DNA of 64,000 nucleotides from Hyaloperonospora brassicae (GCA_947650285.1 CANTFL010000445.1:1-64000); one strand, 5' to 3'. Positions 44,371-56,379 are shown, counted from the first letter of the stretch. Notes: generated from the sequence alone by a model not told the origin. Numbers and translations: made by a program.

Positions 44371-44775
44371 AGCCACCGAAAACGAGATCTTTTTAAAAAA
44401 TACTAATTAGAGCATTAGTTTCTAGTTAAAGTACGTTTAGTCTGGGGTTTTGTTTTCAATAACAAATAAATATCAGGTCCCCTTTTGATCTATTAGGGAC
44501 AAGTGCCTTCTTAAAGCGTCTCAGGGCGTTTGGAAGTAGTTCTCGTCAAAACACGGGATTGTCAGTATTCTGTGCAGTCGATCCACTAATCGTTAAGGTC
44601 CCTTGTACGAGGAACTGGAGCTGTAAGCTCGTTGACTCGCAGAGTCGAGTTCTTGTAAGGAACCACCTTTCTCGCTGAGCCGAAAGCCTTCTTCTGGCTA
44701 GGAGATGTACCAGTTCCTCTACACTCAGTAGCACTTGAAACTACTTTACGCCTGAGTCTGTATAGACTGATACCC
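44371..44775 (+). mobile_element. Probable 5' LTR of E6
   Basis: Starts TGTCAGCCACCGAAAACGAGATC, followed by AT-rich sequence (44390-44480), and ends shortly before the gag start. The same TGTCAGCCACCGAA occurs in inverse orientation at 56073-56086. No matching 3' LTR next to E6 was found, so the boundaries are approximate. Confidence 0.45.
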
Positions 44776-44782
44776 TCTTAAA

Positions 44783-45700
44783 ATGGAGCAACCTACTCAT
44801 TTCTCTGGAATTTAAAAGGTTGCGCTTGATAATTTGACCACGGCTTTGGACTCTGAGTATATGAAGTTTCTTGTGTCGCAAGGCCCGGACGTGTTAAATG
44901 CACGTCTCAAGAGTTTTATTCAGTACGATTCTACTCTTGTAGGGCAGGTTCAAGACTAAATGGCGTCGGCTATGCCCACACACTTTGTGTCTGTACCAGA
45001 TGATGGATCTAAGTCTCAGCCAGTCAAGTTAGAAATTATGCCCTGCTCCGGGATTAAAAAATAGAACCTCATCCTCTGGATCCGCGAGGTAGAAATAGCC
45101 CATAAGTCGGGCATGATACGAACCGAGTATCAGAAGGTCGCGGTCTAGATCAACATGCTCGATGGTATAGAGAGTGGGAACTTAAGTGCCGTGCGTCCAT
45201 CGATGACGCCCTCCCCACATGGGAAAGTTTTGAGCTGCAGCTTATCCGCACTTTTGTGCCGCCCTATCATGCATGTCGCGTGCGATCAAAATTCTTATCC
45301 ACCCGTTAGGGCATAATGAGTTGTCGAACTATGTTCCAGAGTTGATGACACTCATAGCTGCTATGCAGAACGACTTCCCCCTAGAGGTTGTCCATGTGAC
45401 GGTGTTCATGGAAGTTCTTCGTCCTAGACCCGCTACAATCGAATTCTTCCGTTCATTCCAATCCCTTGGAAGGTGCTGTCGAGATAGCTCACAATGCGGG
45501 ATACAACTTTGAGCTTGCGAAGCTTGGTAATAGTGGGTATAGCCCAAGCTCTACACGATCGGGATCCATGAGCACTTCAGCGTCCTCTAGGCCTGAATCT
45601 ATAGATCTTAGAAATGCTGAAGGTGACAGTGAAGATGAAGATAAAATTATATTCGCTAAAAAGCAACACGTCATCATTCGTTGATGTAAGGGATGAAGCA
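44783..45700 (+). pseudogene. Gag of a conventional oomycete Ty3/Gypsy element (E6)
   Basis: Pieces in changing frames: 'MEQPTHFSGI', 'LDSEYMKFLVSQGPDVLNAR', 'ILWIREVEIAHKSGMIRTEY', 'HNELSNYVPELMTLIAAMQN', 'EVVHVTVFMEVLR'. The layout is that of the common Phytophthora-type Gypsy gag, a different family from E1-E4. At least five stops or frameshifts. The zinc-knuckle region near 45700 is not recognisable. Confidence 0.65.
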
Positions 45701-45894
45701 CTTAGAAATTTCGCCCCGGATGTCCGCTGCGCAAGCAGCGCCTGGATCACATGGGTCGAATACCTGACAACAGTCGTAACTATGGTAAGGCACGAAAAAA
45801 CGTCAACACCCAGAAGGTGAGGGGTGCCCTACCGGGTATAAACTGGGTTCTGTAGTAATTAAGGTAGGTAAACAAGGCTTATCCCCTCATAGCT

Positions 45895-46240
45895 ATGTGA
45901 TCTATAAAACGGAGCGTGTTTGTAAGTCGAGATTGTTTGTAGTAGAAGCAACAGTAAACAGGTTTGCTGAACCTTTGACGATTCTCATTTATTCCGGAGC
46001 ATTAAGTAACTATTCTCGTCGTCGTTCATCGGAAGGGAGTCAGCCGCATGCTGAAGCGCTGAAGGCAAAAGATAGTGAGCCTATCACCGTTCGTATGGCG
46101 AAAGGAGCGTGTGTCACGTCGCCAAAGGTTGCTATGAATCTATGCGTGAAGTTTTTGGTCTTTGATAGCGTGGAACGCTAACTAGTCTTTTACTTTGACA
46201 TGAGATATGATCTCATTTTCGAATGGCCTGACAGAAGCGC
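45895..46240 (+). pseudogene. Protease region of E6
   Basis: 'SRLFVVEATVNRFAEPLTIL' then 'IYSGALSNYSRRRSSEGSQ' where the active site would be (DSGA of functional elements is YSGA, so the catalytic Asp is lost), and 'VTSPKVAMNLCVKFLVFDSV', 'YFDMRYDLIFEWP'. Degenerate. Confidence 0.6.
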
Positions 46241-46759
46241 AATGCAAAGAGTCATGAACCCACTTCTACTAGGAATAAAAAGCGCCATTGGCGCGAGCCA
46301 CTACGTGGATTGGCTATTGTGCTACAAATTGTTGTCATAGTTACTTGCCACCAAATATGCCAATGACATTATTCCAGGGCTATACTAATCGATAAAGGTG
46401 ATGCGTCACCTATTCCGTTGATTGATGTTAGTGGTGACAGTGGATCACCAAATGCTGCAAGAATGAATGGCCTAAGGCCGAGACGTATCGAGCAGAGCTC
46501 GCATGATGTGCATGGAGTGGCACGTATAAGTCCAATGAGTAAAGTATTCGAGTAAAGAAACACCTCCCTAAATATCAGTAAGACATCGGCTCTAGTTAGA
46601 GCACGTTATGGTAGCGATAAACCAGGGGAAACACGTGTCTCGACCTACAAGAGGTGTAAGGTCTCATCAACTAGATGACGGTAACGTTGGACAGCAACTT
46701 CAAAGCACAACGCGTACTTGTCGTTTCATAGTAATAATAGTAAAACTCCACTATATACA

Positions 46760-47400
46760 TTTGACAATGGAGTAACTGGCAGGCTCCTCAGAACCAAAAG
46801 AACTTTCGCAAATGGCTCGGCCTTGCCAGCCGCCTGTACACGTATATTTTGAACTACGCAGACATGGCTCGGCCGATATCCAAACTTCTTAAATAGGATA
46901 TGGAATGGTGCTGGACTAGCACACAAAACGATGCTTTTGAAACTGTTAAGGGGATTCTCCTCAAGACCCCAATCATTGATGTGCCAGATCCTGCGCGGCC
47001 TATCAGTTTCGTATGTGACGCATATGACGTTGCCGTTGGCTGAGCATTTATAAAAGATGACCCGAATGGTCATGAGCGGATTATTGCATGATGACATCTG
47101 CAGATTAGAACTATCCCATTCGTGACAAAGGCATGCTAGCAATGAAGTATGATCTTGTCAAATTCAGATTTTATCTGCTTGTCTCCAAGCCGTTTGTGAT
47201 CGATACATATCATGTTGTTGTGCACTGCAACGTAGTCACCGCATTTCTCTCATATAATGGTTTGTTGGATTTCTTTGTTAGGTACCAATTCGAGGTAAAG
47301 TACAAGCCGGGAAAGCAAATATTGATGGCCGATGCGTTATCGCGCATTCCAGATTATAAGCTTGCTCGGGTAACGACTCTGTTGTGGTATAGTAGTTAGT
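46760..47400 (+). pseudogene. RT end and RNase H of E6
   Basis: 'FRKWLGLASRLYTYILNYAD', 'DAFETVKGILLKTPIIDVPD', 'RPISFVCDAYDVAVG', then 'HVVVHCNVVTAFLSY' and 'EVKYKPGKQILMADALSRIP', the typical end of the Gypsy RNase H. The catalytic RT palm is deleted: only about 500 bases separate protease and RNase H. Confidence 0.7.
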
Positions 47401-48150
47401 CAAATATGTTCACTCACAGTCTCAACGTGCAAACACAACAATCGCCGAGTAAAGTCGGCGATACGGGCTGGTATGCTTGGATAAATCCCCACGCGGTTCA
47501 CCCCTTCGGGTACAGTTGTGGATTTTTCCTGTCTGTATCCTTACAACCAATCCTCCATAAGCCTACCTGAGCTCAGCAGATTCTAAACCTATCTCTTCCT
47601 GTGTCGTCACACTAACGGTGGAAGCCGACGCAGTACGCGCCTTTACAGGTCACCGGGCGCAATGTACGACCGACTAAAAGAATTACTGTGCCGTAGGCTG
47701 AGGCCAACCGGCTCGTCACTCAGAAAAGTCTTTGGAAAACGGAGCCTTGCCCAAAGGCTCTCCGGAGTCGTCGTTGAAAAGGCTCGAAACGGCTCATTTG
47801 CCAGGTTTGCCGGCTCGTCGACGACGAGACTACCTCGTTCGCTAGTAGCGAGCGCTGCCCAACCCGGGCCCTCCTAAACTCTTGACGATACGAGTAGATA
47901 CCTCTACAAGATTCGATTCTCGAGGTTCTGACGGCAGTAATAATATATCCCACGCAGGGACTTACCTTAAGTGTACGCGTGTCTTGGACTTAGAAAATTC
48001 TGCAATGTATTGGTTTCTATTTTTCTATTTCTTAGAGCAAGTTTAGATGTTTCTCTGTCCTTCCTTAGTTCTTATACACAAAGTAATGAATCTGTCGTTC
48101 GATCTTCTCGCATTCTGCACTGAAAATAGAGCTCGCCTACATATAAGTAG
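47401..48150. other. Decayed retroelement sequence, unassigned
   Basis: Contains the inverted repeat GCCGAGTAAAGTCGGC (47442-47457) and a 71-codon frame at 47662-47877 without a recognised domain. Probably the junction of E6 and the 3' LTR of E5, but no LTR ends could be placed. Confidence 0.35.
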
Positions 48151-48350
48151 CCGACACTTGAGTCTCCGACGCTCGAGTCGATGACACTTGAGTCGCCGGA
48201 AATTTAATTCACTGAAATTTGAGTCGACGACACTCAAGTTGCCGACACTTGAGACGATGACGCTTAAGTCGCTGACTTAAAAGACCCGTCACTTAAGTCT
48301 CCGACACTTTGGTCGCCAACCCTTGAGTCGTCGGCTCTTGGTTGGCTGAC
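48151..48350. repeat. Degenerate 15-bp tandem repeat
   Basis: About 12 copies of a unit like CCGACACTTGAGTCG, for example at 48151, 48166, 48181, 48226, 48241 and 48256, with two longer interruptions. Not in an obvious open frame. Confidence 0.75.
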
Positions 48351-48559
48351 CCCCACACTGATATCGAAAGGTTACAATTCTCGACACTACAACTACCCTA
48401 GTAGAGATACAAAACAAAAGTCGAGTGTATCGACCACTATCTTCATTGCCACTCTTGTTCATATTTCGGATCGTTCTCGCTGTACCATGGTACTAACTGC
48501 CATAATGCTGATCTACTTCCATATCGTCGTGGCTGTTAACTTGTGCTCTGCTCGGTGAC

Positions 48560-51500
48560 ATGTACTATGCTGTTTGTTTCAGTCTGTCGACGATCGACCA
48601 TCGACGACCTACGAGAAAAGACTTGATTCCTGATCCGCCGTCGTCATACGTGCTTGATTCATCCGCTCCGTCGGTAGTCGACGGAACAACACGTAATTCA
48701 ATACCATCTTCATCGTCTACTACATCCGTGGGTGAGTCGTCGAGCTTGGACGATATACTGCAACCTTCGTCGAGGAAGACTTCTCATGGCCCTTCTGTGT
48801 CTGGCATCGTCCCTAGTGACTCCGTCCAGGACGCGTCTTCAGTTGATCAAGGATCTGCATCATCGCTGAATACGCCGGATTTCCGTAGCTTTATCTCAAG
48901 CATCTACAATATCATGCAGCGTCGCGAAGTCGAATTAATTCGGGTGGTCTTTGTCTTGATGTAATCTTCTCGCTCAATTTTCGACGCGTCATTATGATAT
49001 TTATTTCTCAAAGTTAATTTGATGGGTGATTTGATATCGTTGATTACAGCTGACGTTGCTCCTGTCTCCGACTAATCCGCGGATATTGAGGCCCTGTGCA
49101 TGGATCTTTTCCAGTCCCAACAATAAAATGCCTCCCTTTATCGGCAGATGCAAGCTGCCGTCTAGGACTCGGTGGAATTGCAGCACCGCTTGTCGACGAA
49201 TGAGAAAGATTCGCAGACCTGGAAATATGCTGATCTAAACCGAATTAATCCACTGATTGCACAAGTCGATATAATCTCTCGAATCTTCCGCGCTACAGAC
49301 AGTTAAGCATTGGTACGACCATCTTGCTTCGGCTGAGAGTATGATTGCTGAGCTGTTCGCTGTCGTAGAGGCCCGTGATCGCATGATCAATTGGCTTACG
49401 CGCGACCTCTACAAAGCTGAGGCTAGTCGCACCAATGTTCAAAGCGTAGCCGCTGGTTACTTTCTGCATCTCTAGAACGAAACGATAACCTTGTGCAATC
49501 GGGATGGGCATGCGCTTCGAGTTATGCGACGCAACGTCAGAGGTCAACAACAGGTCATCTGGCAGCAAAAGGCTCTGCAGCCTCGTGTAAATATCCAGTG
49601 TCTCCTGTATTCGAACCTTGCGGTAGCTTCAGCGGGTGGCATGGACGTTCCTGGATAAAATCATAGGGACATGAGCATCAACTCGCGGTCGTGTCGACTT
49701 CTCGATACTCGATTCCCAGACTTCATTTCGTTCGATGGGTCAACAACATTTCAGGACATGGTTTTGCGGCTCGAGCCTTCGTCTGCTGCTCCCATCATAC
49801 CAGCGTTGGCTCGGGCGACCCTGATGGACCAGCCTCGTCTTGTTTCTTCCCTGGTATCTATGTGACGCACGTATTCCAGGTCTGGCCGGCGGACTTTATC
49901 ATTATCATCTTCTTCCGTGCCCTCCGTGTCTCTGACTTCTTCGTCGTCGACTGATGTGAATATCGGTGAGACGTACTCATTAACGATATATTCGTTTACT
50001 TATATGGTGAGACGATCGACTGCGTTTGATTCTGCGTTGGATTCCAGTGTAAGTTCAAATCCGGATCTGAATTCCTGGTTGGCTTAGACATCTACGACCA
50101 GGTCGGTATCGGCGGGTGCCACTACATCGTCGCCCCATTTGACGTCTATTCAAGCCGTCGAATCGGTGTCTCATGGACTTGGTACTGCGTCTCTGAATGA
50201 GCCGGATTCCCAGGTTTCATCAACGCGTTCAACTTATGCGACAAATCATGGAGTTGATTCTTCTTCACTGACAACCGTGCGTTCCGCTGTGAGACCAAAT
50301 TACGCGCCTGAGTCTGTGAACCTCGCTGCAGAGACTGCTTTGTCCACCACTTCGACTTCTCAGCGTCAGAGGATATCAGTGGCGAGTAGTTCTCCCGTTC
50401 GATCCCACGTTACTCCCGCTCTCACTCGGCCAACGTAGCTATCGAAGGTAGAAACGCCGGCCAAGTTGCGACGAAAGGTGGGTGCAGTCTGCTATCAAGT
50501 CACCAAGCGCTCATGCACGTCATATAATAACGTCAAGGAGCCAAACCCTTCCGCACGAACGAAGGGATCCAAGGTGGATAATACATTTTCTACCCCAGCC
50601 TCATTACCTCCCAGGACGAGAAATCGCCGGTCTTCCGCAAAATATGTCCGTACCACCACCCGCCGTCGCTACCGTCCGCCGGCCCACACCCAAGACCACG
50701 ACCACGACCAATTCGTCGAGTAAAGCCGTATATGGCGTGGTGTCATCGACATCGCCGACCTCTGTCGTTGTTGCTGCTGGTGCGCCTTTCATCGTCCGAA
50801 CTAGTCGTATACTAGGTCGTCAAAAAAAGGAAAGGTGTACTACTTCCGTCACCCGATTAAGTTCCTGTTTCAGCCTCCTCTGTGGAAGTCCCTGATATCT
50901 CGACTAGCGCGTCGCTTATTCGCCCGTCAAAAATGAAGACAAACGTTCCCGTCACCCCGTCGACTCCGTATGTTGTTACCACTACCAAAAACTCCTCATC
51001 TGCTTACACCGGCGGACGACCCGTTTGTTCACCGAAGAAAAAGCAACGAATTCAGCGGTACAGAGGCAACCTAAGCAAAGCGTCAACAACTATAGTAGCA
51101 GCTACTTCGTCGTCTACGTCGCCACATTTGTTGGCATCTAGTTATGCCAGGTCCAAGTCCTCATTACCATAGGAGTCGACTGGTGCTGTTGATTTATATA
51201 AAACAATTAGCGGTTACGTAATCTCTTCTTCGTGATCGTGCGGGTCAAGTAGTCGCTCGAGAATCGAGGTCTACTCCTGCCATGCGAGCGAGTCAAACTA
51301 TTCCTTTCTTTCATCACGGGTCAGCTCGCTACTGGTTGCGCATCACGTCAACTCAGTCCCCTATCCAACTGGTTCTTTTTGTATTGAATTCGTTCGTCGC
51401 TTTCATCCCCGTTTCACTCGCAGGGCTGGTCGCGTTTGCTGGCGTGTATGATCCGTCGCATTTGTGCCAGCGCACTCTGGCGTTATTTCCACAGAAACCT

Positions 51501-52214
51501 CTATGGATGCGTGAATTCAAGCGCGGTGAAGCTCAATATCGGCTCCACCGTTCTCGCTGTTATTCTCAATCAAATCCTTTTCTGGAATTGGCGCCTGACG
51601 CGTAATTATAGTACAGCGAAGATAATCGTGATTTAGAGCTGTCTGCCTGTACCGATGCTCGCTCAAAACAATTTGTGGATTTGTGGGAGCGTACGCATTA
51701 GATCTTGGAGTCTAGTATTCTGATGGGCATGCACCCCGATGAAAATCTTTCTTGCTCGACTAAATACTTTTCCCTAAATTATGCAGATTGGGCTGAGTAT
51801 GCTGCCACTTGACAAACGTCGGGTGGATATTGTGCGAAGAATTTGAGCAGTGTCTTGGAAGATGCGGCGTCTGCAATATCTTCTCGTGGACCCACACCCT
51901 TGCTTGACCCCAACTGTTCTTTGCCGTCAGTGACTGTATACCCGATCGTGATTAATGCATGGTTGCCCGAGGGTGTCGACTCGGTCAACGAACTTTAAAC
52001 GCTTGACCTAGTTGAACCCTGGCGTGTGTGGTGGCTGACTTGCTCATCGGAGCACCCTCATAACACGTGTTTTCGTCCTTGCAATCCAGAGTTTGCTGTA
52101 TTCGCTCCAGCTGGTACGTCTGAAAGCGAAGTGGAGTTTCTAATCGCTAAGGATGTCGACACAGACAAAGCTCCTCCTCTGGTTGTAGATCCCTCTGCTC
52201 CCGGTCCCGACTAA
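48560..52214 (+). pseudogene. Antisense ORF region of the old element E5
   Basis: A series of plus-strand frames broken by stops, lying downstream of the E5 chromodomain and opposite to it. The first part is Ser/Thr/Asp-rich ('VGESSSLDDILQPSSRKT', 'SVSGIVPSDSVQDASSVDQG'). A helical middle part follows near 49070-49470 ('AELFAVVEARDRMINWLTRD', 'LYKAEASRTNVQSVAAG'), then long Ser/Thr/Pro- and Lys/Arg-rich stretches (50139-51172) and a Trp/Tyr/Cys-containing C-terminal part (51282-52214). This order parallels the E1 antisense ORF (22596-25375). Direct residue similarity by eye is weak, so common origin is inferred from position, strand and layout. Confidence 0.5.
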
Positions 52215-52449
52215 TCGCGATGGTATGCAGATCATTGTCGACACTTCTGACTGTGTCTCTACGCCGTATCCTGGTGATTCCTGATCGTCCGTCGCTGACA
52301 CTTAGTCGCCTCTGTTTTGGCTTCGTGCCTTAATCTCTTTGATCAATTAATCTTTGTCCCCCTGCATCAATACATCTTGACGCATTAACTTCCCTTCTCT
52401 TTTTTCCTGCTAGTCTTCACAAAATGAAAGTACGCGTGATATGAAGTTT

Positions 52450-52873
52450 CTACCGTTCGTCTGCGACTTGCACCATTTGCAGACGATTCTTCCTTTTCTT
52501 AAGCCTTAAGTAGTCGAACAATAAACCTCTACAGTACAAGTTGGCCAATGGTTCCCACGTGGGCTCATCGTATCCCACCCATTTTACTAGGAACTGTTGC
52601 TGGATTCTTTCAGTAGTTGTTGACCTTGTCGTGTCATTGTCGAGTACGGCTTCTACCTCGTTTCTACCACTGGACTTGTCGGGCATCCAGCTATCTTCCG
52701 GCAGTAATTCTTCGTCGAAGTCGAGTCGACCTGTCTCTCCTAGTATTTGCACCAACATCGTCGTTCAACGTGCCCCTTGTTCTGTAACTTTTCTCAGGCG
52801 CGACGTATGGACAACCGGGAAGAATTTATATCGCTTCTATCTGGCAACTAAAATTCAAACGCGAACTCTTTAA
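52450..52873 (-). pseudogene. Integrase C-terminus and chromodomain of E5
   Basis: From 52873: 'KFFPVVHTSRLRKVTEQGAR', 'MLVQILGETGRLDFDEELLP', 'EDSWMPDKSSG', then the chromodomain 'RIQQQFLVKWVGYDEPTWEP' and 'LANLYCRGLLFDYLRLKK'. The WVGY...TWEP signature is more canonical than in E1. 'RLDFDEELLPEDSW' matches 'RLDFDEALLPKESW' of E1, which links E5 to the E1 lineage. Confidence 0.8.
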
Positions 52874-53699
52874 CCTGTTTCTTGATTTGGAAATGACCAT
52901 GTCACCTGTGGGCTAGCTTAGTTTTTAGTCCAGTCTTCACCCGTTCCATGAATAGTCACACTTGGCCTCCTTCATTTTCGCGATATTAGACTTCCTCATT
53001 GTCGTCGTGTTTTGGACTATGTTGTCCCCCGCTCGAGTAGATTGACCTCCTGGTGCTTCCTCATCTTTCTCAGTATACTGTACAGCGTTCGTTGACTCTG
53101 TTCGTCGCTCAGTGCACTACTACCCTCTTACACTATACGTATTTTGTCGAGTGGTGGATTGGCGACGGCGTGTGTCAGTAGTGACGCAAGCGCGACTTTT
53201 GAGACGGGCGAGTTTGTTGCAAAAGTACAGCAGAACCCCTCTTAGCTAATACAAGTGGGCGGACGAAAACAAATAGGTTGTAGAGGACATAAGGTAGGAG
53301 GGGTTGGGTAGTCACGTGATCTGCATATAATTGTACAGTATTATGGAGTGCATGGTTGCCACATTGGGCCGAAGCTTCTGGGAGTAAAGTGCCTGCTGGA
53401 AGAGATAAACGTGAGTGTGGCGTTTCCGATGAGAATTATAGTGGAACAATCAAGCGGCGTTTAAAAAGGTTGATAATTGAGCAACGTCCAGTGCGCTGAA
53501 GCTTGTGGACGTGAAGATGGAGTTCGTACGTGACACGAGCTCCAAGGGCATCGTGAAGCCCGAAGACGTTGCGATCAAGGAAATGATCGCGGCGGCTTTA
53601 CTTAGTATCTCGTTACGTTCATGCGCTCTTATTGCTTTCTCTCTCAATTAATATTATTTTGCCAGTCTTAGTGCTACTTCTTTCTGCCTGTTATGCTCG
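52874..53699. other. Interval between integrase fragments of E5
   Basis: No integrase similarity seen here although it should continue, so sequence was deleted or replaced. On the plus strand 53518-53650 is open and encodes 'MEFVRDTSSKGIVKPEDVAI' and 'KEMIAAALLS', which does not look like retroelement protein; it may be a fragment of a host gene but I do not recognise it. Confidence 0.35.
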
Positions 53700-54418
53700 C
53701 GACGCCAAAAGACTGGATTTGTCGAGTCCATCACCCTATGGTTCCATGGCTTGGCGAATCGTATTGACTCTGTCATCGCCTTCAGTGTTAAGTGGGCTTC
53801 ACACCAGTGTACCAAATAGAACGGAGTTTAATTTCTCGTTGAGTCTCTTGAGGCATTAATGGCATGAGCCAATTTTTCTGCAATTTCATCCCAATCTACT
53901 TGTAGTGGATCTTCCCCATACACCCGCACCGTCTATATTATTGTCTTCACAATTCGTTCTTGTTGCCCGTTTTCTTGTGCATTATAACCAAAGCGGTTTT
54001 TTACTTAGCTTGCATAGATTCAGCAAACGTTTAAAAAACCTCGATCATGAACCTGGGATCTCCGTCGTGACGAATGAGGCTGGGGGCACCGAAGTGACGA
54101 AAAATATTTCGCTTCAAACGCTTTCGCTACCTCCGATGCCGACGAATCATTCATGGATCAGCTATCATAAATCCAGTAAAATGATATTGGAACAGTAACA
54201 GCGCTGTATTTCCTCGTCGAGTCTTCGGGAGTGGAATTACGGAGTCCATTGACACCACCTGAAATGGTCGCTCGTATACTATATTCCTCGGCGAATATCC
54301 CATAATGCTTGCTTGATCTTGCTTGTACTGAAATCCTCGCACGCATGTACATGTCTTGGCACATCTGCAAACAACCATATCCAGTAATAATCAGTCTATA
54401 TTTGTGATATGTCCGCAC
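53700..54418 (-). pseudogene. Integrase core of E5
   Basis: Reading leftwards: 'YRLIITGYGCLQMCQDMYM' (end of the zinc-binding region), 'ERPFQVVSMDSVIPLPKTRR' (first catalytic Asp) and 'NTALLLFQYHFTGFMIA', then in other frames 'VYGEDPLQVDWDEIAEKLAH', 'AINASRDSTRN' and 'TPFYLVHWCEAHLTLKAMTE'. The last part parallels 'WDEYAERLTFAINTSQDR' and 'TPFYLIHGWDPRSTLE' of E1. Stops and frameshifts throughout. Confidence 0.75.
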
Positions 54419-54889
54419 AATTTCTTGGTGGCCGTCTTCTATCGAGTCATGACAATTTAGCAGAATTAAGTCGACTAGTGTCGTTGGAAATACAAGTCGC
54501 TATTTTATGTCGTCCACTTGTGCCTCTCCTAATTCTCGGCGTCGTCAAAAAGTAGTAGAGAAGCAGCCCATACTATACACGAATCGATCAGCGACCTTCT
54601 TAGCCTCGCTAGCTTGACGATGTGTTGATTCGTCTTGAGATCTGCCTACTTCGTCTCTTCTTCTTGTGCAGTCGGTATCCGTTCTCTCCGTTCATTTTGA
54701 ACGGTTGTTGGGTCGATGCCATCCGCATTTGATGAAGCTACAGTATCGGGATTTGATTGAGTCACTGTGTGTCGAACATATTTCTCATATTCTTTATTTT
54801 CATACGACTCCTCATTTACCTCTGTCAGTCGATACAGATAGGGCTAGTAATGTGCTAGTGGTTTTGGGCTTGATCGGCTAACATTAAAC
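54419..54889. other. Unassigned sequence
   Basis: No recognisable gene. A 71-codon plus-strand frame at 54666-54881 has no identifiable domain. Confidence 0.35.
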
Positions 54890-55432
54890 AGAGTTCAATT
54901 TGCTTCTAAGTACACGTTTCGACTTCTCTTCCGGGTTAGACTATTGGCCACCCGGCTTCAAAAGAAGTTGAATACTTAAAGTCAAGAGATATTCCTGGAT
55001 TGTTTGGCCAGGGATTGAGGACTCTCAACGAAAATTTCAACTGCGATCGGACGCAGCAGACAAGTAAAGGCGAAGGGTGCAAAATCGCGAGACGGCTCAA
55101 GTGGTCAAAAGGCTCGCGGACTAAGCGCCTACTTTGGACAAGGCGATACTGTGGAGATTAAGGCGGCTCATACCGAGCGCCTTACAAGTACACCCGTTAT
55201 CGTGTGAAGATTTCCACGCGACAACACCAATCCCCACCATAGTCAAGCTTGGTATTGACTCGGGTCCACCTGGAAGAGTGCAACCCGCCCCACCGACGGG
55301 TACACAAGGTCCGCAAAGTATACAGGACGGAATCGGAGGCCCCCTCCGTTAGTCGGTTGTCCGGGCGCCAGTGGAGGGTTGAGATCGACTCCTCAAAAGA
55401 GCGATCACCACTTCACTACATGGGTGTCCGCT
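54890..55432 (+). mobile_element. Relic LTR of the E1-E4 family, plus orientation
   Basis: Shares with the young LTRs, in the same order, 'gacttctcttccggg', 'ggattgtttggccagg', 'atcgcgagacggctcaagtgg', 'gtgaagatttcca', 'accgacgggtacacaagg' and the end 'gagatcgact...cacttcactaca'. Divergence is high and several segments are lost, so it represents an older or different subfamily. Confidence 0.7.
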
Positions 55433-56086
55433 GACTTCAAGAACAGCCGGGTATCAATGCACCCGTCATATCAAATTATGAATATAACAACGCATGTAGC
55501 GGAGCTATCTTTCCCTTGAGTTGGGATAAAAGAGAGAAGGTTTGAGGTGTATTTGGGTACGCGTACGATCCACTATATCCGGCTTTGTAAGCCACTCTCC
55601 GGCGATGTGTAATCGTACCGCCCCTCCGCGGGTATTATTCACGTCCCTCCCGGTACCGGCGCCAGTGCTTATATACTCGGCCGCCGGGGTCGGTATTTAA
55701 GTCAGAAGAAGGCCTGAGCGTAAAGAGCCACTTGATTCAGCGGAGTAATTTAACGAACCAAAGTCTTCTTGGTTCCAAGAAACGAAGTAAATTTAGAGTT
55801 GGAGAGTCACACAAGCTCGTTGGCCATTTTAGACCTTGTTTAAATAAAAGTGAATGAGTAATGCACACTTCACTTAATAATGAAATTTTATGACTTGTAA
55901 CAAGTTCATTTACTCTTAGCGGTCGGAGTGCAAGTCTTAGGAAGGCAGGGAGCGCTATCAGATTAAACGTGAACCAAACTCTGTATCGCTTTGTATCAGA
56001 ATAAGCAATTCAATGTGAACATCCCTAATATAATTCTTATAATCCTAAGTTAGTGCTTTTGGGGGATTTTAATTCGGTGGCTGACA
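55433..56086 (-). mobile_element. Probable LTR relic, minus orientation
   Basis: Reading leftwards from 56086 it starts TGTCAGCCACCGAATTAAAATC, like the E6 LTR at 44371. Contains TTATATACTCGG near 55673 and TATTTAAG near 55694, possible promoter elements, but the far end was not found. No gene in the stretch. Confidence 0.4.
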
Positions 56087-56096
56087 CGTGTCAGCC
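56079..56096. repeat. Perfect 18-bp palindrome at an LTR end
   Basis: GGCTGACACGTGTCAGCC, with a central CACGTG. It overlaps the LTR start at 56086. Confidence 0.9.
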
Positions 56097-56365
56097 CCTA
56101 TAAACAGATAAGTTCCTATTGATAAACATATCGAGAGACTATTCTCAGTGGTGTGTCCAACGCAACGTAACCGGTTAATCAGCGACGTACAATCCCTAGC
56201 GTTGCAGGTGAGGAGAATAAAACGCGTCGTGAGCCGGGTTCAATATAACCGTGGCTGCTTACTAAAGCGAAGTAATTGCGCTAGGAATCTCTGGTCCAAT
56301 GAATCCTCGGCGTAAAGAGCACCTGCTGTTTGGACCGTCGCCCTGAGTTCTAGGAGTCACACACT

Positions 56366-56379
56366 GCTCACTTTTCGTT
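56366..56379 (+). promoter_or_regulatory. Oomycete initiator-like element before the effector gene
   Basis: GCTCACTTTTCGTT, close to the oomycete initiator GCTCATTYYNCAWTTT, about 60 bases before the ATG at 56429. Short leaders of this size are usual in oomycetes. Confidence 0.55.

Noticed and set aside
48151..48350. CRISPR array
   Set aside because: Units are 15 bp, degenerate and directly adjacent, with no spacers; the sequence is eukaryotic.
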